Assembly (NCBI RefSeq): GCF_026151205.1
Contig: NC_087075.1
Span: 14,893,628 to 14,957,627, forward strand
Source: Bolinopsis microptera
Lineage: Eukaryota > Ctenophora > Tentaculata > Lobata > Bolinopsidae
DNA length: 64,000 nucleotides
Reading direction: 5' to 3'
In this document: in pieces, positions 23,501-37,800 of the stretch
Layout of the letters: every line of letters starts with the position of its first letter
How positions within the stretch are numbered: the stretch's first letter is position 1
Translations under genes and position numbers: made by a program
The notes under the pieces: model-generated
What the model was told of the DNA's origin: nothing
The model's input: the letters and a program-made list of their open reading frames with translations, nothing else
Database searches by the model: none

Positions 23501-25501
23501 ATGAAAGGAGTAAGTGTTACTGTTTAAAAATTCGTTATTCAAAAATAAATGTCATTAAGGCATTTCGTTTAATGTGGGTTTTAAAGTTCTGATGATGTTG
23601 AGAACCACGCCTTGGATGGCCAAGCCCATTTTAAGAAAATAAATTTCCGGAAACCGTATTATTTTAGTTTATTGTTTAAATATGATCTGAATTTTTTCAC
23701 ATTTCACATTTCCATATGTGATAGTAGTGAATAAATTGATAATATACCAACGTTCTAAAGTGCTAAAAATATGGTAGAACCACATAATCTCTGTCGAAAA
23801 ATATCAGTCAATTAAATGACAGTATTCCAAAATTTTGCAAAACTGACATTAATTTGACATTAATTGACATTAAATTGACATTAAGGCATTAATTGGACAT
23901 TATTGAATTTTGCCATTCCCCCCCGTTTTGCTAGAGTAGGAACCGACCGTCTAAGTTTTGCTGCCGGACCAGAAAAGACCGGATATTCCGGTTTTGTTCC
24001 GCATTTGTCCGGGCCGGAACCGGGTAAAAGAAGAAGATATTTAAGGGCTGCCGGAAAAATTGAGATTAATCCTTGATTGTGGGTTTTTCAATATAATATT
24101 AACAGCCATGTGGACACAATGAGAAAGTCTTACAGTCCGACTAACTGTGTTCACAGGCCCTATTTCAAATTTCAACCAAACTTCTCCTGATGACAGCTCA
24201 CTTGTTGATATTTTTCGAGCGGGAGGTGCAGAGTCACTGATTGCTCTGCTGTATGAGCAGAGCTAGAAAGCCGAGTTTGAATAAAAACAAACATTGCAAG
24301 GAATTTCACTGCGCTTGCCTAGCACAAATGTACCAAATTTGCTTCAGGTAGTAAAGCCCAAGATCCAGCAGCCAGTGCAGGCTCATTATAAGTTCGTGGC
24401 GTCAACATATAACCGAGGATAATGTCCAAAGTTTTAATGGCAATATGGGGCCTTTGTTTTAATCCTGACATGTAAGGGGAGTTACAACGGGTTGTTTACC
24501 ACAATAAAGCAGGGACCCTCCTGGCTCGGCTTGAAATGCTCATACGTAAAGCATAAATGGTAGCTGTTTTGACCTCTAACCCACACAAAAATCGCACATC
24601 AACGGTCTTGAACATTCGCTGGACAGTAACAGCGACCGTGAGGCGTGAATTTACCGTCACTGAGAGTCAGTTGACTGGATGCCCTTAGTAAAATTTTGAC
24701 AGAAATATTATACAATTTAGAATACTTAAAAAAGAAATGTCATGTCTGAATATCCGGCCAAAGTTTTGGAAACCGTACCGAAACCGAACCGGAACCGGAG
24801 ATTAAAGCCGAATATCCGCTGGAACCGATTCAGCCGGAGATCCGGTCAGTTCCTATGCTAGAGGACTTTATTTCTTACTATGGTCCATGAGATATTTCTT
24901 CTTCTGGCTATTAATATATTTACTTGTTTTACTTAAAAACTTACTATGTGTTATTTTATCGCGATGTTTCTTTTATTCAAACTAAATAATCCCCGTATGA
25001 CCCTGAGATATCCCTAACAGGGCTCCGTACTCCTAATACATCTGAAGGACATGTACAACATTAAGAGTGTAACTGGAGGTGTATACCCTTCTAAACGCAG
25101 GTTAGCGCCGAGACCTCCCATTAAACCTGAAAACAAGTGAGTTGTGACTCCTGTCTTGAAGATGCTATAGGTTTCATTTTATAAGATAAATTAAGGATTT
25201 ACTGTGTTGATAAGGAACCAATTCTCTACTGTAGCTACTCACTAAGAATAGTTGGTTAGAAGTTGTAAACAAAGTAACAGCGTGTAAATCATTGTAAATG
25301 TAACAGTGTAAATGTAACAGTGAAATCATTGCAAATGTAACAGTGTTAATTTAACAGTTTTACAAACTCCAGACAGTGCTGATGAGTCATTGAACTCCAT
25401 TTAACCCTGGAGACACCCTGCTACCACAAAAGAAGGTGATGTGGTGAGGATGTGGAGTGTCAAGGGTTACTAAACGTGGGGTTGTAGTCTCACTTGATGC
25501 G
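20556..25501 (+). pseudogene. RRP5/PDCD11-like partial gene copy, unit D
   Basis: Exons: E1 20556-20662, E2 21455-21551, E3 21778-21860, E4 22087-22247, E5 22467-22622, E6 22686-22766, E7 22946-23092, E8 25021-25137, E9 25373-25501. The E1 acceptor reads ttcat instead of ttcag, and the E2 acceptor reads taag. A run of 12 A at 23237-23248 interrupts the TTGACATTAA repeat after E7 and is absent from all other units. The structure is otherwise the same as unit B. Confidence 0.72.
23937..24855. mobile_element. hAT-type miniature element, unit D
   Basis: Left flank ttttgctagag, right flank TGCTAGAG: an intact 8-bp duplication around TAGGAACCGACCG ... CGGTCAGTTCCTA. Length 919 bp. Confidence 0.8.
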
Positions 25502-26935
25502 GTCATAGTCGTACTTCAGTCAGTAGTCTGGAGTTTATCAGTAGCATGTTAGTTCCAGTCAGTAGTCTGGTAGTTTCAGTCAGTAGTCTGTAGTTCATCA
25601 GTAAATCTGTAGTTCAGTCAGTAGTCTGTAGTCAGTCAGGTAGTCTGTACTTCAGTCAGTAGTCTGTACTCAGTCAGTATCTGTAGTTCATCAGTAGTCC
25701 TGTAGTTCAGGTCAGTAGTCTGTACTTCAGTCAGTAAGTCTGTACTTCAGTCAGTATTCTGTAGTTCAATCAGTAGTCTGTAGTTCATCAGTAGTCCTGT
25801 AAACATCAGTCAGTAAGTCTGTACTTCAGTCAGTTAGTCTGTACTTCAGTCAGTAGTCTGTAGTTCAGTCAGTAGTCTGTAGTTCAGTCATGTAGTCTGT
25901 ACTCCAGCAGTATCTGTACTTCCAGTCAGTAGTCCTGTAGTTCAGTCAGTAGTCTGTATTCATCAGTAGTCTGTACTTCAGTCAGTAGTCTGTACGTCAT
26001 CAGTAGTCTTAGTTTCATTCAGGAGTCTGTAGTAGTCAGTAGTCTGTAGTTAGTCATAGTCCTGTAGTTTCAGTCAGTAGTCTGTACTTCAGTCAGTAGT
26101 CTGTAACTCAGTCAGTAGTCTGTTACTTCAGTCAGTAGTCTGTACTTCAGTCAGTAGTCTGTAGTCAGTCAGTATCTGTACTTCAGTCAGTAGTCGTACT
26201 GTCAGTCAGTAGTCTGGACTTCGAAGTCAGTAGTCTGTAAGGTCAGTACAGTAGTCTGTACTTCATCAGTAGTCTGTAGTTTAGTCAGTAGCAAGAGGTG
26301 TAGTTCCCAGGTCCAGTAGTCTGTAATTCCAGTCCAGTAGTCTGTAGTTCAGTCATAGTCTGTAGTCCAGTCATAGCCTGTAGTTCAGTCATAGTCTGTA
26401 CTCAGTCCGTAGTCTGACTTCATCAGTAGTCTGTACTTCAGTCAGTAGTCTGTACTTCCAGTCAGTAGTCTGTACTTTCATCAGAAGTCTGTAGTTCATC
26501 AGTAGTCTGTACTTCAGTCCGTAGTCTGTAAGTTTAGTCAGTAGCATGTAGTTCAGTCAGTAGTCTGTAGTTTCAGTCAGTAGTCTGTAGTTCAGTCAGT
26601 AGTCTTTAGTTCAGTCATAGTCTGTAGTTCAGTCAGTAGTCTGTACGTTCAAGTCATATTCTGTACTCAGTCAGTAGTCCTTACTTCAGTCTTAGTCAGT
26701 AGTTCAGTCCGTAGTCTGAGTTCAGTCAGTAAGTCTGTACTTCAGTCATTAGTCTGTACTTCAGTCAGTAGTCTGTAGTTCAGTCAGTAGTCTGTACTTC
26801 AGTCAGTAGTTCTGGTACTGTCATGCCAGTAGTCTGTAGTTCATCAGTAGTCCTGTAGTTCAGTCCAGTAGTCTGTAAGTTTTATCATGTAGTCCTGTAG
26901 CTCAGTCCATAGGTCCGTACTTCAGTCTAAGTCTT
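25502..26935 (+). repeat. 19-bp minisatellite, unit D
   Basis: Same 19-bp unit, about 75 copies. The marker variant is near 25540, 26285 and 26528. It ends in the same tcagtctaagtc/tcagtctagtc sequence as the other copies. Confidence 0.95.
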
Positions 26936-27731
26936 CCTTTATATCACTTGTATTAATACTGCCCGGTGTATGAACCTCGAGACCTCATGCTATGGTCAAT
27001 ATGATATAATGAAAACAAAATGAATATGAGTATATCGTATAAATTGATAGTGAATACGAAAGTTTTAGTTATTGATGGATGCACTACCCCGAGGCATACT
27101 CTGCATAACGCCTTAAAATGTTTAATACAATCCAATTTAAAGATATACACACATACATAATTAATTACACTAATTAGGAATGAAAACAGTTCTATCTCTT
27201 ACATAATTAGAACAGTATTACAGAGTCTGAAAGAATGTCCAGACAGATATCTTATCAGGAAAATGGCAGTGAAATTGTTGGATGGCGTGTAGCAATTGTA
27301 AAAAAATACCTCGAAGATATCATATTTTCGTTCTGCGATAAAAGTGTGTGTTTCGTTCTGTACTTCCCGCAACTTTAAATCACACCTTTTAATCACACTT
27401 CCTAAACCTGGCAACGTAGCGACTGTGGAGTATGGGTATCTGATTACCAAAATATGTCAAGTGAACATCTAAACATTTTGTAATTAGTTTTAAGCACGTA
27501 TTAAACACCGAAATCAACTCCTGAGTATGCCTATCAGATAGACTCTTTGTAATTTTTGGCTCGTCGATATCTGGGCGTTGATTTTCATTCAGCATCGGTG
27601 TAATTTTCTTAAATTTACACATGAGTAAACCAATTGTCCCGCGCCAAAATTGACCTGAAAAATGGCCGTGGTTTCTGAGTGGTGGATATTGATTAAATAC
27701 AGAATTCGTTAAAAGAAATTGGTATATTCAG

Positions 27732-30700
27732 AAAGAAAAAGTAGAGCAATAAATTCTCGGATAATCCATAGCCAAAAAGTCTAAAGATGATTCTATTTCT
27801 GATCTGGAAAACCATTGGAAGATCTTACATACAAGGTAAACGATAAACCACATTTATTGTTAATTATATAATATTACTAGTGGTAACCCGGCCTACGGCC
27901 GGATTTCGACTGCCGGCAGTTAAAAAGGGTAGGGAGTAATTACCCGCTGAGCTTCAAAACCCGGATTAGGCGAGCAATTCTATCGAGTGCCCTCACGTAT
28001 CCAATATAATGCTTAAAGATATAATTCTAATGAATAATCAATAGAAATTAACCCTAACACCATGCACCACACCACCTATCATATTTTGTGAACATGGCAT
28101 TACATTGTCGTATGAAAGTTGAACTCTCTCTACAGCCCAACAGACCGTTTGAGCACTCCCCTCCCCTAAAAGTTTATAGTATTATTTGACCAGTATAATA
28201 ACGCCATGTAATATATACGCTACAATGGCAGAGAAGAGCTAGCCCCGTACCTCTTGCGTTCTCCAAGCCATTTATGTAAACATATTTTGTGGTACAAAAC
28301 CATCAATTAAACCACTTACCACCGGCCGATCTTTTATAAAATTTGGCTTATTGGCTTCGTCAGAGTTTTGTCGGCACTATATCCGAAAAAACCAGTCCCG
28401 TAACTGATTACCGTTTTTTGTGTATAACCTTCGGAAATTACACACGACCACACACCAGACACACACCAGATACACAACACACATCTGGTGTTATAAGTTG
28501 ATAATACACTGCTATGACCTGACTTTGTACGTCTCATTGGCACAAAATCCATAAATATCACTCTCTACAACATGTAATGTGGATATTCGTTTTTTAGAAA
28601 CTGGACCCCTGGTATGCTGATGCTCGTGTTTGTTTCTGAAGTTGGTGAGGTATGTGATAGTGAACCTCCCAATGAGTTGACTGCTTTATCAAGGTAATGT
28701 GAATATGCAGTTCTATGTTAAATGTATGTGTGGCACATGTAAGCTTTGATTAGATCTAGCTAAGAAAACATAATTGATAACAAATTAAGTGCAATGTTTA
28801 AATGCATACCGAAATTGAAAATGAAATGAAGAAACAAGATGTAGAAGTAATTATATCAATATTGAATTCTTGTTGTTGAGGCCGCTATCTAATTATTATC
28901 ATAATATGCCTAGGTACTGATTATCATCGAGGAATTTAACAGTGTTATCCGAGACAACGCTGAAGTGAACGTGGAAGCAGAAGGTGAAGAGGTTAGTTTC
29001 CTCTGGGAGTAGATTTGAAGAAGAGAAATGTAGTTACAGAACGTGGGCGTGAGAGTTCACCACACTGTTCTAACTCAAACTCAGGAGATTCGATACTAAA
29101 TTTAATCATAACAATTTCCTAAACAGCTTCTTTTGAACATCAATTTATAATGTAAGCCACCATAACAAAGTATCCTCTATTCTTAAGCTCCTGTAAGTTC
29201 CACTTAATTTCAGGAACTAGACCTCTAGTGACGTTGTAGTCAGTGGGACAGTTCGTTACTTAATCCTGCCTCACGTTGTTGATGTAGTGTACTGTGACAA
29301 GACACGCAAACGCAACCTCGACCACCAAACCCGGAGTATCAGTGAAGCGTTTCTGTCAACAACAGGCTATCAACAAGAATAGGAAGGTGATTCTTCGATA
29401 TAAAGGACTATTGACCACCTTACCTCTTCTAAGAATATCTTATTTTAGTATAACTGTTTCAATTTGCTTTATTAGCCGGAACCTTATTTCCGGTATGTTT
29501 TCATCTTAAAATAGTTTAAAAATGTTGTGCCCACTATTTAAAACAAAAATACAGTTTTAGATTATCTGATAGTTTTGAAGTTGTAACATTACAAAAACCA
29601 GGTGCTACAAGAGTCCATCCAGAGTGTTGAAGATAACGGGTACATTGGTGAAAAAAAAAACGTGGGAGTCAAGGGAGTAACAGCCTTCCTCAACAAGAGT
29701 GCAGTAGCTCCTGAAGAAGTGTGATATTGTCCCGGGTGGTGGTCAATACGGTTAACGGAAGGGAACCTTATTTAGTGAGTGTTATAGAATTGTGCAGCCC
29801 CGGGGGGATTATTAAAATTGTTTTTATTTCTCTCTCCAGAGTTTTTGAGATTGATAATACTATAATAAGTTGACACATTTCTATAATCTCTTGAAATTTC
29901 ATTCTGTGCAATTCTAAGAAGAATTACGTGAGTTAGAAAAGGGTCGCGTATGGCAGTTACATCTGGCCACTCTGTATAATTGGGTAGCTCTGCAGTGTAA
30001 GTCAGGGTCATACATTTATAATTAAAATATTTTAATTTTAAGGCAGGGACATAAGTTATTATCATCTCTTATTAACTGTCTAATTAACACAGTCTAATTA
30101 ACACAGGACTGTAACGCGGTAAGGGGATGAAAGCACTTTCGGATAAAACAGTAACCACGTTCTCGATTCTCCTGACGCCAGGTCATCCTGTTATATCACC
30201 GTTAAGAAACAGCTGCTAATCGTACTGAGCTTGTTATGTACCTGCCTTGGGTATCCTGTAGGTACTCTTCCACTTAGGGACCGTTTTTTTGCTGGTGATG
30301 CAACGTCAATATAATGTCAGTATCCATAAAAACCCCAAACTGCATGACATTATTGACATTAATTTACATTAATTGACATTAATTGACATTAATTGACATT
30401 ATGTGACATAATTGACATTATTCGATAAATATTCAAGATATTCACGTCTATGTAAAGTTAATCGGTTCAAAAAAACAAAATGTCTAAAATAATTATGAGT
30501 ATGTTTCTTATCAGTTGATCCTTAGGTTCAAAGACCACCAAAAAAATTTCAGCTTCCAACGCTTCCATCTTCGGTCCCCCACCGGCCACTTCCCATAATT
30601 TTATTGTTTCTTATACAGGTAAAATATCTAGAATCGGCTTTTTTTAGTATGAAGGATAATTTTAGCTGTTTAAAATTCGTTAGTCAAAAATAAATGTCAT

Positions 30701-32667
30701 GAAGGCCATTTCGTTTAATGTGGGTTTTAAGTCTGAGATTGTTGAGAACCACGCCCTTGGATGGCCAAGCCCATTTAAAAAAATTAAATTTCGGAAACCG
30801 TATTATTTTAGTTTAATTGTTAATGATCTGAATTTTTTCACATTCCACATTTCCATATGTGATAGTAGTAATAAATTGATATAAAACGTTCTAAGTGGCG
30901 GTAAAAATATGGTAGAACTACTAATCCTCTGTCGAAAAATATCAATGTCAAGTTAATGTCAGTATTCCAAAATTTGCAAACCTACATTAATTGACATTAA
31001 TTGACATTAATAGACCTTAATTTGGACAGTAATTGACATTAATGGGACGTGCATTCCGCCGTTTTGCTAAGTAGAGAACCGACCGGTCTAGAAGGTTTGG
31101 CTGCCGGACCAGAAAAGGACCGGATATTCCGGTTGTCGCATTTTCCGGCCGGACCTGGTAATAAAGAAGTAGATATTGTAGAGCTGCCGGAAAATTGAGA
31201 TGAATCCTTGATTGTGGGTTTTAATCAATAAATATTAAAAGCCAGTGTGGACACAATGAAAAGTGCTTACAGGTCGACATAACTGTGTTCCAACAGAATG
31301 CCCTATTAAATTTCAACCACAAACTTCTAGCGCTGTGATCAGCAGTCACTTGTTGATATTTTGTGCAGCATTGCAGAGGTCAACTGATTGAACTGCGGTA
31401 TTAGCAGGAGCTAGAAACGAGGTTGGAATGAAAATCAAAACATTGCTAAGAATTCACTGCGCCTGCCTACACGAAAATGTACAAATTGCTTCATATTAAA
31501 GCCCAAGATCCCAGCACCAGTGCAGCTCTTATAAGTTCGTGGCTCAATATAACGAGGATAATGTCCCAAGGTTTTAATGGCATGATGGCCTTTGTTTTAC
31601 ATCCGTGACATGTAAGGGGAGTTAGCAACGGGTTGTTTACCACAATAAGCAGGGACTCCTCTGGCCTGCTTGAATGCTCATAAGTAAAGGCATAAATTGG
31701 TAGCTTTTTGACTCTAACCCCCCAAAATCTCACACACCGTCTTGAACATTTCGCCTGACAGATAACAGGCGACCGTGGAGCGGTGGAATTTACCGGTCCC
31801 TGAGAAGCAAATGGACTGGATGCCCCTTAGTAAGAATTTTTGACAGAATATTAAAACATTTAGAACACTTAAAAAAGAAATGTCCTGTTGAATAATCCGG
31901 CCAAATTTTTTGAAACCGGACCCGAAAACGGAACCGGAACCGGAGATTAAAGCGAATATCCGGCTGGGAACCGGATTCCACCGATAATCCGGTCTGTTCC
32001 TATGCTAGAGAGCATTATTTCTACTATGGTCCATGGAGAATAGTTCTCGTCGTGGCTATTAAATATATTAACTGTGTTTACTTAAAAAACTTACTATTGT
32101 TATTTATCGCGATGTTTACTTTTATTCACAACTAAATAATCCCCGTTTGACCCTGATATCCCTAAAACAGGGGCTCCGTACACCTAATACATCTGAAGGA
32201 AATGTAACAACAGTAAGAATGTAACTGGAGGTGTAAACCCTGCTAAACGCAAGTTATCCGCCAGAGTCCTCCTCATTAACCCTGAATACAAGGTGAGTTG
32301 TTACACCGTCTTTGCTGATTGCAATATCATTTTAGTAGATAAATTAGAAGGATTTACTGTGGATAAGAGTACACAATTCTCTACTGTTAGCTCTCACTAG
32401 AATATTTGGTTAGGAAGTTGTAAACATAATGTAACAGTGTAAATCATTGTAAATGTAACAGTGTCAATGTAACAGTGTAAATCATTGCAAATGTACAGTG
32501 TTAATGTATACAGTGTTACAACTCTCAGACAGTGCTGTTGAGTATCATTGAACTGCCATGGTCCAAGTGGAGAACACCCTGCTACAACTAAAGAAGGGTG
32601 ATGTGGTGAGATGTGGAGGTGGGTCAGGGTTACTCAAACGGTGGGGTGTACGTCTCACTTGATGACG
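27732..32667 (+). pseudogene. RRP5/PDCD11-like partial gene copy, unit E
   Basis: Exons: E1 27732-27835, E2 28598-28693, E3 28914-28991, E4 29214-29382, E5 29602-29775, E6 29840-29927, E7 30107-30258, E8 32171-32292, E9 32529-32667. E5 contains ten A at 29651-29660 where every other unit has two, which would destroy S1 domain 2. E8 is the only copy with the four G needed for the E7-E8 splice. E9 and its donor are intact. Confidence 0.72.
31072..32002. mobile_element. hAT-type miniature element, unit E
   Basis: The left end reads tagagaaccgaccgg after ttgctaag. The right end ccggtctgttccta is followed by TGCTAGAG. Length 931 bp. Same insertion point as in the other units, so it was present before the tandem duplication. 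Confidence 0.78.
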
Positions 32668-34098
32668 GTCAGTAAGTCTTACTTTCAGTCAGTATCTGTA
32701 GTTTAGTCAGGTAGCATGTAGTTCATCAGGTAGTCAGTAGTTCAGTCAGTAGTCTGTAGGTCAGTCAGTAGTCGTAGTCAGTCAGTAGAGCTGTATTCAT
32801 TCAGTATCCTGTACTTCAGTCAAGTAGTCCTGGTACTTCAGTCAGTAGACTGTAGTTCATCAGTAGTCTGTATTCAGTCAGTAAGTCGTGTACTTCAGTC
32901 ATTAGTCTGTACTTCAGTCAGTAAGTCTGTAGTTCAGTCAGTAGTCTTTGTTCATCAGTAGTCTGGTACTTTTCATCCAGATATCTGTACTTCAGTCAGT
33001 AGTCTGTACTTCAGTCAGTAGTCCGGAGTTCAGTCAGTAGTCTGTATTCAGAGTCAGTAGTCTGTACTCAGTCAGTAGTCTGTACATCAGTCGAGTAGGC
33101 CTGTAAGTTCTGTTCAGTAGTTCTGATTCAGTCAGTAGTCTTACTCAGTCAGTAGTCTGTAACTTCAGTCAGTAGTCTGTTTTCAGTCAGTAGTCTGTAG
33201 TTTCAGGCAGTGTCTGTAGTTTAGTCAGTAGTCTGTAGTTCGTCAGTAGTCTGTAACTTCAGTCCAGTAGTCTGTACTTCAGTCAGTAGTCCTGTACTTC
33301 AGTCAGTAGTCTGTACTCGTCAGTAGTCTGTAGTTTCATCAGTAGTCTGTTACTTCATCAGTAGTGCTGTGACTTCAGTCCAGTAGTTCTGTATCAGTCA
33401 AGTAGCCTGTAGTTCAGTCAGTAGTCTGTACTTCAGTCATAGTCTGTAGTTTCGTCAGTAGCATGTAGTTCAGGTCAGTGTCTGTAGTTCAGTCAGTATC
33501 TGTAGTTCAGTCGTCGTCTTATTTCAGTCAGTAGTCTGTAGTTCAGTCCCGTAGTCTGTACTGTGTGTCAGTCAGTAGTCTGTACTACATCCAGTAGTCT
33601 GTACTTCAGTCATAGTCTGTACTTCATCAGTTAGTCTGTACTTCAGTCAGTATCTGAAAGTTCAGTCAGTAGTCTGTAACTTCAGTCAGTAGTCTGTAGT
33701 TTAGTCAGTTAGCATGTTAGTTAGTCAGTATCTGTAGTCAGTCCAGTATCCTGTAGTTCAGTCAGTTAGTCTGTGTTCAGTCAGTAGTCCGTAGCTTCAG
33801 TCAGTAGTCTGTACTTCAGTCAGTAGTCGTACTTCAGTCAGTAGTTCTGTACTCAGTCAGTAGTCTGTAGTTCAGGTCAGTAGTCTGTGTTCAGTCAGAG
33901 TCTGTACTTCAGTCAGTAGTCTGTACTTCAGTCAGTAGTCTGTAGTTCAGTCGAGTAGTCTGTACTTCAGTCATAGTCTGTACTCAGTCAGTAGTCTGAG
34001 TTCAGTCAGTAGTCCTGTAGTGTCAGGTCAGTAGTACAGTAGTTTAGTCAGTAGTCCTGTAGTTCAGTCAGTAGTCTGTACTTCAGTCTAGTCAGTCT
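32668..34098 (+). repeat. 19-bp minisatellite, unit E
   Basis: Same 19-bp unit, about 75 copies. The marker variant is near 32705, 33455 and 33705. It begins at the GTCAGT donor of E9. Confidence 0.95.
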
Positions 34099-34897
34099 TT
34101 TATATCACCTGATAATACTGGCCAGTAGTATGAACCTCGGAGACCTCATGCTTGTCAATATGAATGATAATGAACAAAAAATGAAATATGATTATATCGT
34201 ATAAATGAATGAATACGAAAGTTTTAGTTAAGATGGATTGCCCTTACCCCGAGGCAGTACTCTGCATTTAGCGCCTTAAAATGTTTAATTACAATCATTT
34301 AAGATATACACCATACATAAATATAATAACACTATAGGGAATGAAAAATATTTCTTATCTCTTCCATTAATTTAGAACAGTAATGACAGATCTGAAAGAA
34401 TGTCCCAGATATCTTTATCAGGAAAATGGCAGTGAAATTGTTTGATGGCGTGTAGCAATTGTTAAATTCCTCGAAGATAGTCATATATCGTTCTGCGATA
34501 AAAGTTTTTGTGTTTCGTTTGCTGTACTTCCCGCAACTTTAATCACACCTTTTATACACACTTTCCTAAACCTGGGCACCGTAAGCGACTGTGGAGTCGT
34601 GGGTAGTCTTCTGATTACCAAATATGTCACGTGAACATCTAAACAGTTTGTAATTTGTTTAAGCACGATATTAAACACCGAAATCAACTCCTGAGTATGC
34701 CCAGTTAGACTCTTTGTAATTTTTTGGCGCGTCCGATATCTGCTGTATGATTTTCATTCAGCTCGGTGTATTTTCTCAAATTTACACATGAGTAGAAACC
34801 AATATTTGTCTCGCCAAAATTTACCTGAAACGTGGCCGTGGTTTTCTGATGTGGATAATGATTAAATACAGAATTCTTTAAAAATTGTATATTTCAG

Positions 34898-37800
34898 AAA
34901 AAAAAGTAGAGCATATATTCTGTCTGGAAAAATCCATGTAGCCAAAAGTCTAAAGATGATTCTATTTCTGATCTGGAAAACCATTGGAAGATCTTACATA
35001 CAGGTAAACGATAAACACATTTATTTTAATTATATCATATTACTAGTGTAACCGCCTACGCCGGGATTCATCCACTGCGCAGTTAAAAGGTAGGAGTAAA
35101 TACCCGCTGAGTCTAAACCCGATTAGGCGAAGCAAATTCTATCGGAGTGCCCTCACGCGATCCAATAGTAAGCTTAAAAGATAGAAATTCTTAATGAATA
35201 ATCAATAGAATTTAAACCCTTAACACCATGCACCACACCAGCCTACATATTGTGAACCATGCATTACATTGTCGTATGAAAAGGATGAACTCCTCTATCA
35301 GTCAAACAGACCGATTGAGCACACCCTCCCCTAATAAGTTTTATAGTATTATAGTGACCATGTAATAATACGCCATGTAATATAACCTACATAGGCAGAG
35401 AGAGAGCTAGAGCCCCGTAACTCTGCCGTCCTTCTCAAGCCATTTTTAATGTAACATATTTTTGTACAAAACCATCATTAAACCACTTACCAACCGGGGC
35501 CGATTATTTATAAAATTTGCGTATTGGCTTCGTCATAGTTTTGTCGGCACTATATCCGAAAAAACCATCCCGTAACCTATTACCGTTTTTTTTGTATAAC
35601 CGTCGGAAATTACACACAGACACACACACAGAACACACACACAACACACACAAACATTCTGGTGTTTATACGTTTTGATAATACACTTGCTATGACCTGA
35701 CCTTTGTATCGTCTCATTGGCACAAACCAAAATATCACTCTCTAACAACATATTAAATGTGGATATTCCTTTTTTTTTAGAACTGTCCCCTGGTATGCGG
35801 ATGGCTCGGTGTTGTTCTGAAGTTGGTGAGTGATGTGTAGCGAACCTGCCCAAAGGATTGACTGGCTTTATCAGAGGTAATGTGAATATGCTTTTCAATG
35901 TTAAATTGTAAATTTGTGGCACCAAATAAGCTTTAAATTAGATCTAGCTAAGATAAATATTTTGATAACAAATAAGTGCAAATGTTAAATTGCAATACCG
36001 AATGAAAAATGAAATGAAGAAACTATATTTAGAAGTAATTTATATCAATAATGAATTCTTGGTTGAGCCATTATCTAATTATTATCATTAATATGCTAGG
36101 TACTGATATCAGCGAGGATTCAACAGTGTTATCGAGAACAACGCTGAAGGTGACGAGGAAGCAGAAGGTGAAAGGTTAGTATCCTCTTTTGTAGATTTGA
36201 AAAGAGAAATGTACTTACAGAACGGTGGGCGTGAGAGTTCACCACACTGTTTCAATACTCAAAACTCAGAAGATTCGATACTTAAATTAATCATAACAAT
36301 TCCCTAAACTCCTCTTTTGAACATCAATTTAATAATGTAAGCCACCTATAACCTATATCTCTAAATTCCTTTTAAGCTCCTGTAAGTTCCACTTATTTCA
36401 AGGAACTAACCTCTGTGACGTTGTACAGTGGGACAGTCTTATCCCTGCTCGGTGTTGATTAGTTACGTTGACAAGACACGTCAAACTCAACCTCACCACC
36501 AAACTCGGAGATAAGTGAACGTTTTCTGTCAAGCAACAGGATATCAACAAGAATATGTAGGTGAATTTCATTCGATATTATAAGGGACTAGTGGACCACC
36601 TAACCTTCTTCATAAGATATCTTTTTTAGTATGAACTGTTTCAATGTTGCTTTATCGCCGAACCTATTTCCGGTAGGTTTTCATCTTAAAATACTTTTTA
36701 AATGATTTGTGCCCACTAGTTTAACCTAAAATACAGTTTTAGGATTAACTGATAGTTGAAGTTGTAACATTAAAACAGTGCTACAAGGAGTCATCCAGAG
36801 TGTTGAGAGTACTGGTACCTGGTGAACGTGGGGAGTCAAGGGAGTAACAGCCTTTCCTCACAAGAGTGCAGTGCTACCTGAAGAAGTGTGATATTGTCCG
36901 GGGTGTCAATACGGTTAAGCGATGGCAACCTATTTTAGGTGAGGTGTGTTATAAATTGTTGCAGCCCCGGGGATTAAAAAGTGTTTTTATTTCTCTCTTC
37001 TCAATTGAGATTTGAATAATACAATAATAAGTTTTTTGGACTCAATCCATAATCTCCTGAAATTTTCTGGCAATTCTAAAAGAATACGGTTGCAGTTATT
37101 AAGGTCGCGTAATGGGCAGTTACTTCTGGGCCACTCTGTTAATTGGGATAGCTGCTGGCAGTGTAGTCAGGGTCATACATTATAATTAAAATATGTTAAT
37201 CTACAGGGAGATAAATTATTAGTCATCTCTTATGTAACTGTCTAATCTAACACAGTCTAATTAACACAAGACTGGTACGCGGTAGGGATGAAAGCACTTT
37301 CGGGAGAAAACAGTAAGCCAACGTTCTCTTCTCTGACGCCAGGTCACTTGTTAATATCACCGTTAAGAAACAGCGCTAACGGACTGAGATGTACCTTCCT
37401 TGGGGGTATCTGGTAGGTACTCTTCCACTTAGGGACTGATTTGGCTGGGGTGATGCAAACGTCAATTAATGTCATATTTCCATAAAAACTCAACCCCAAA
37501 CTGACATTGACATTAATTGACAATTAATTGACATTAATGACTTAATTGACATTAATTGACATTAATTGACATTAATTGAACATATATTCGATAAATATTC
37601 AAGATATTCACTCTATGTAAGTTAGATCGGTTCAAAAAAACAAAATGTCCTTAAATAATTATGAGTATGTTCTTATCTGTTTGAACCCTCTTAGGTTCAA
37701 AGACCACCAAAAAAATTTCAGCTTCCAACTCTTTCCAATCTCGTCCCCACCGGGCCACGCCCCATATTTTATTGGTTTCTTATACTTAAAATATCTAGAA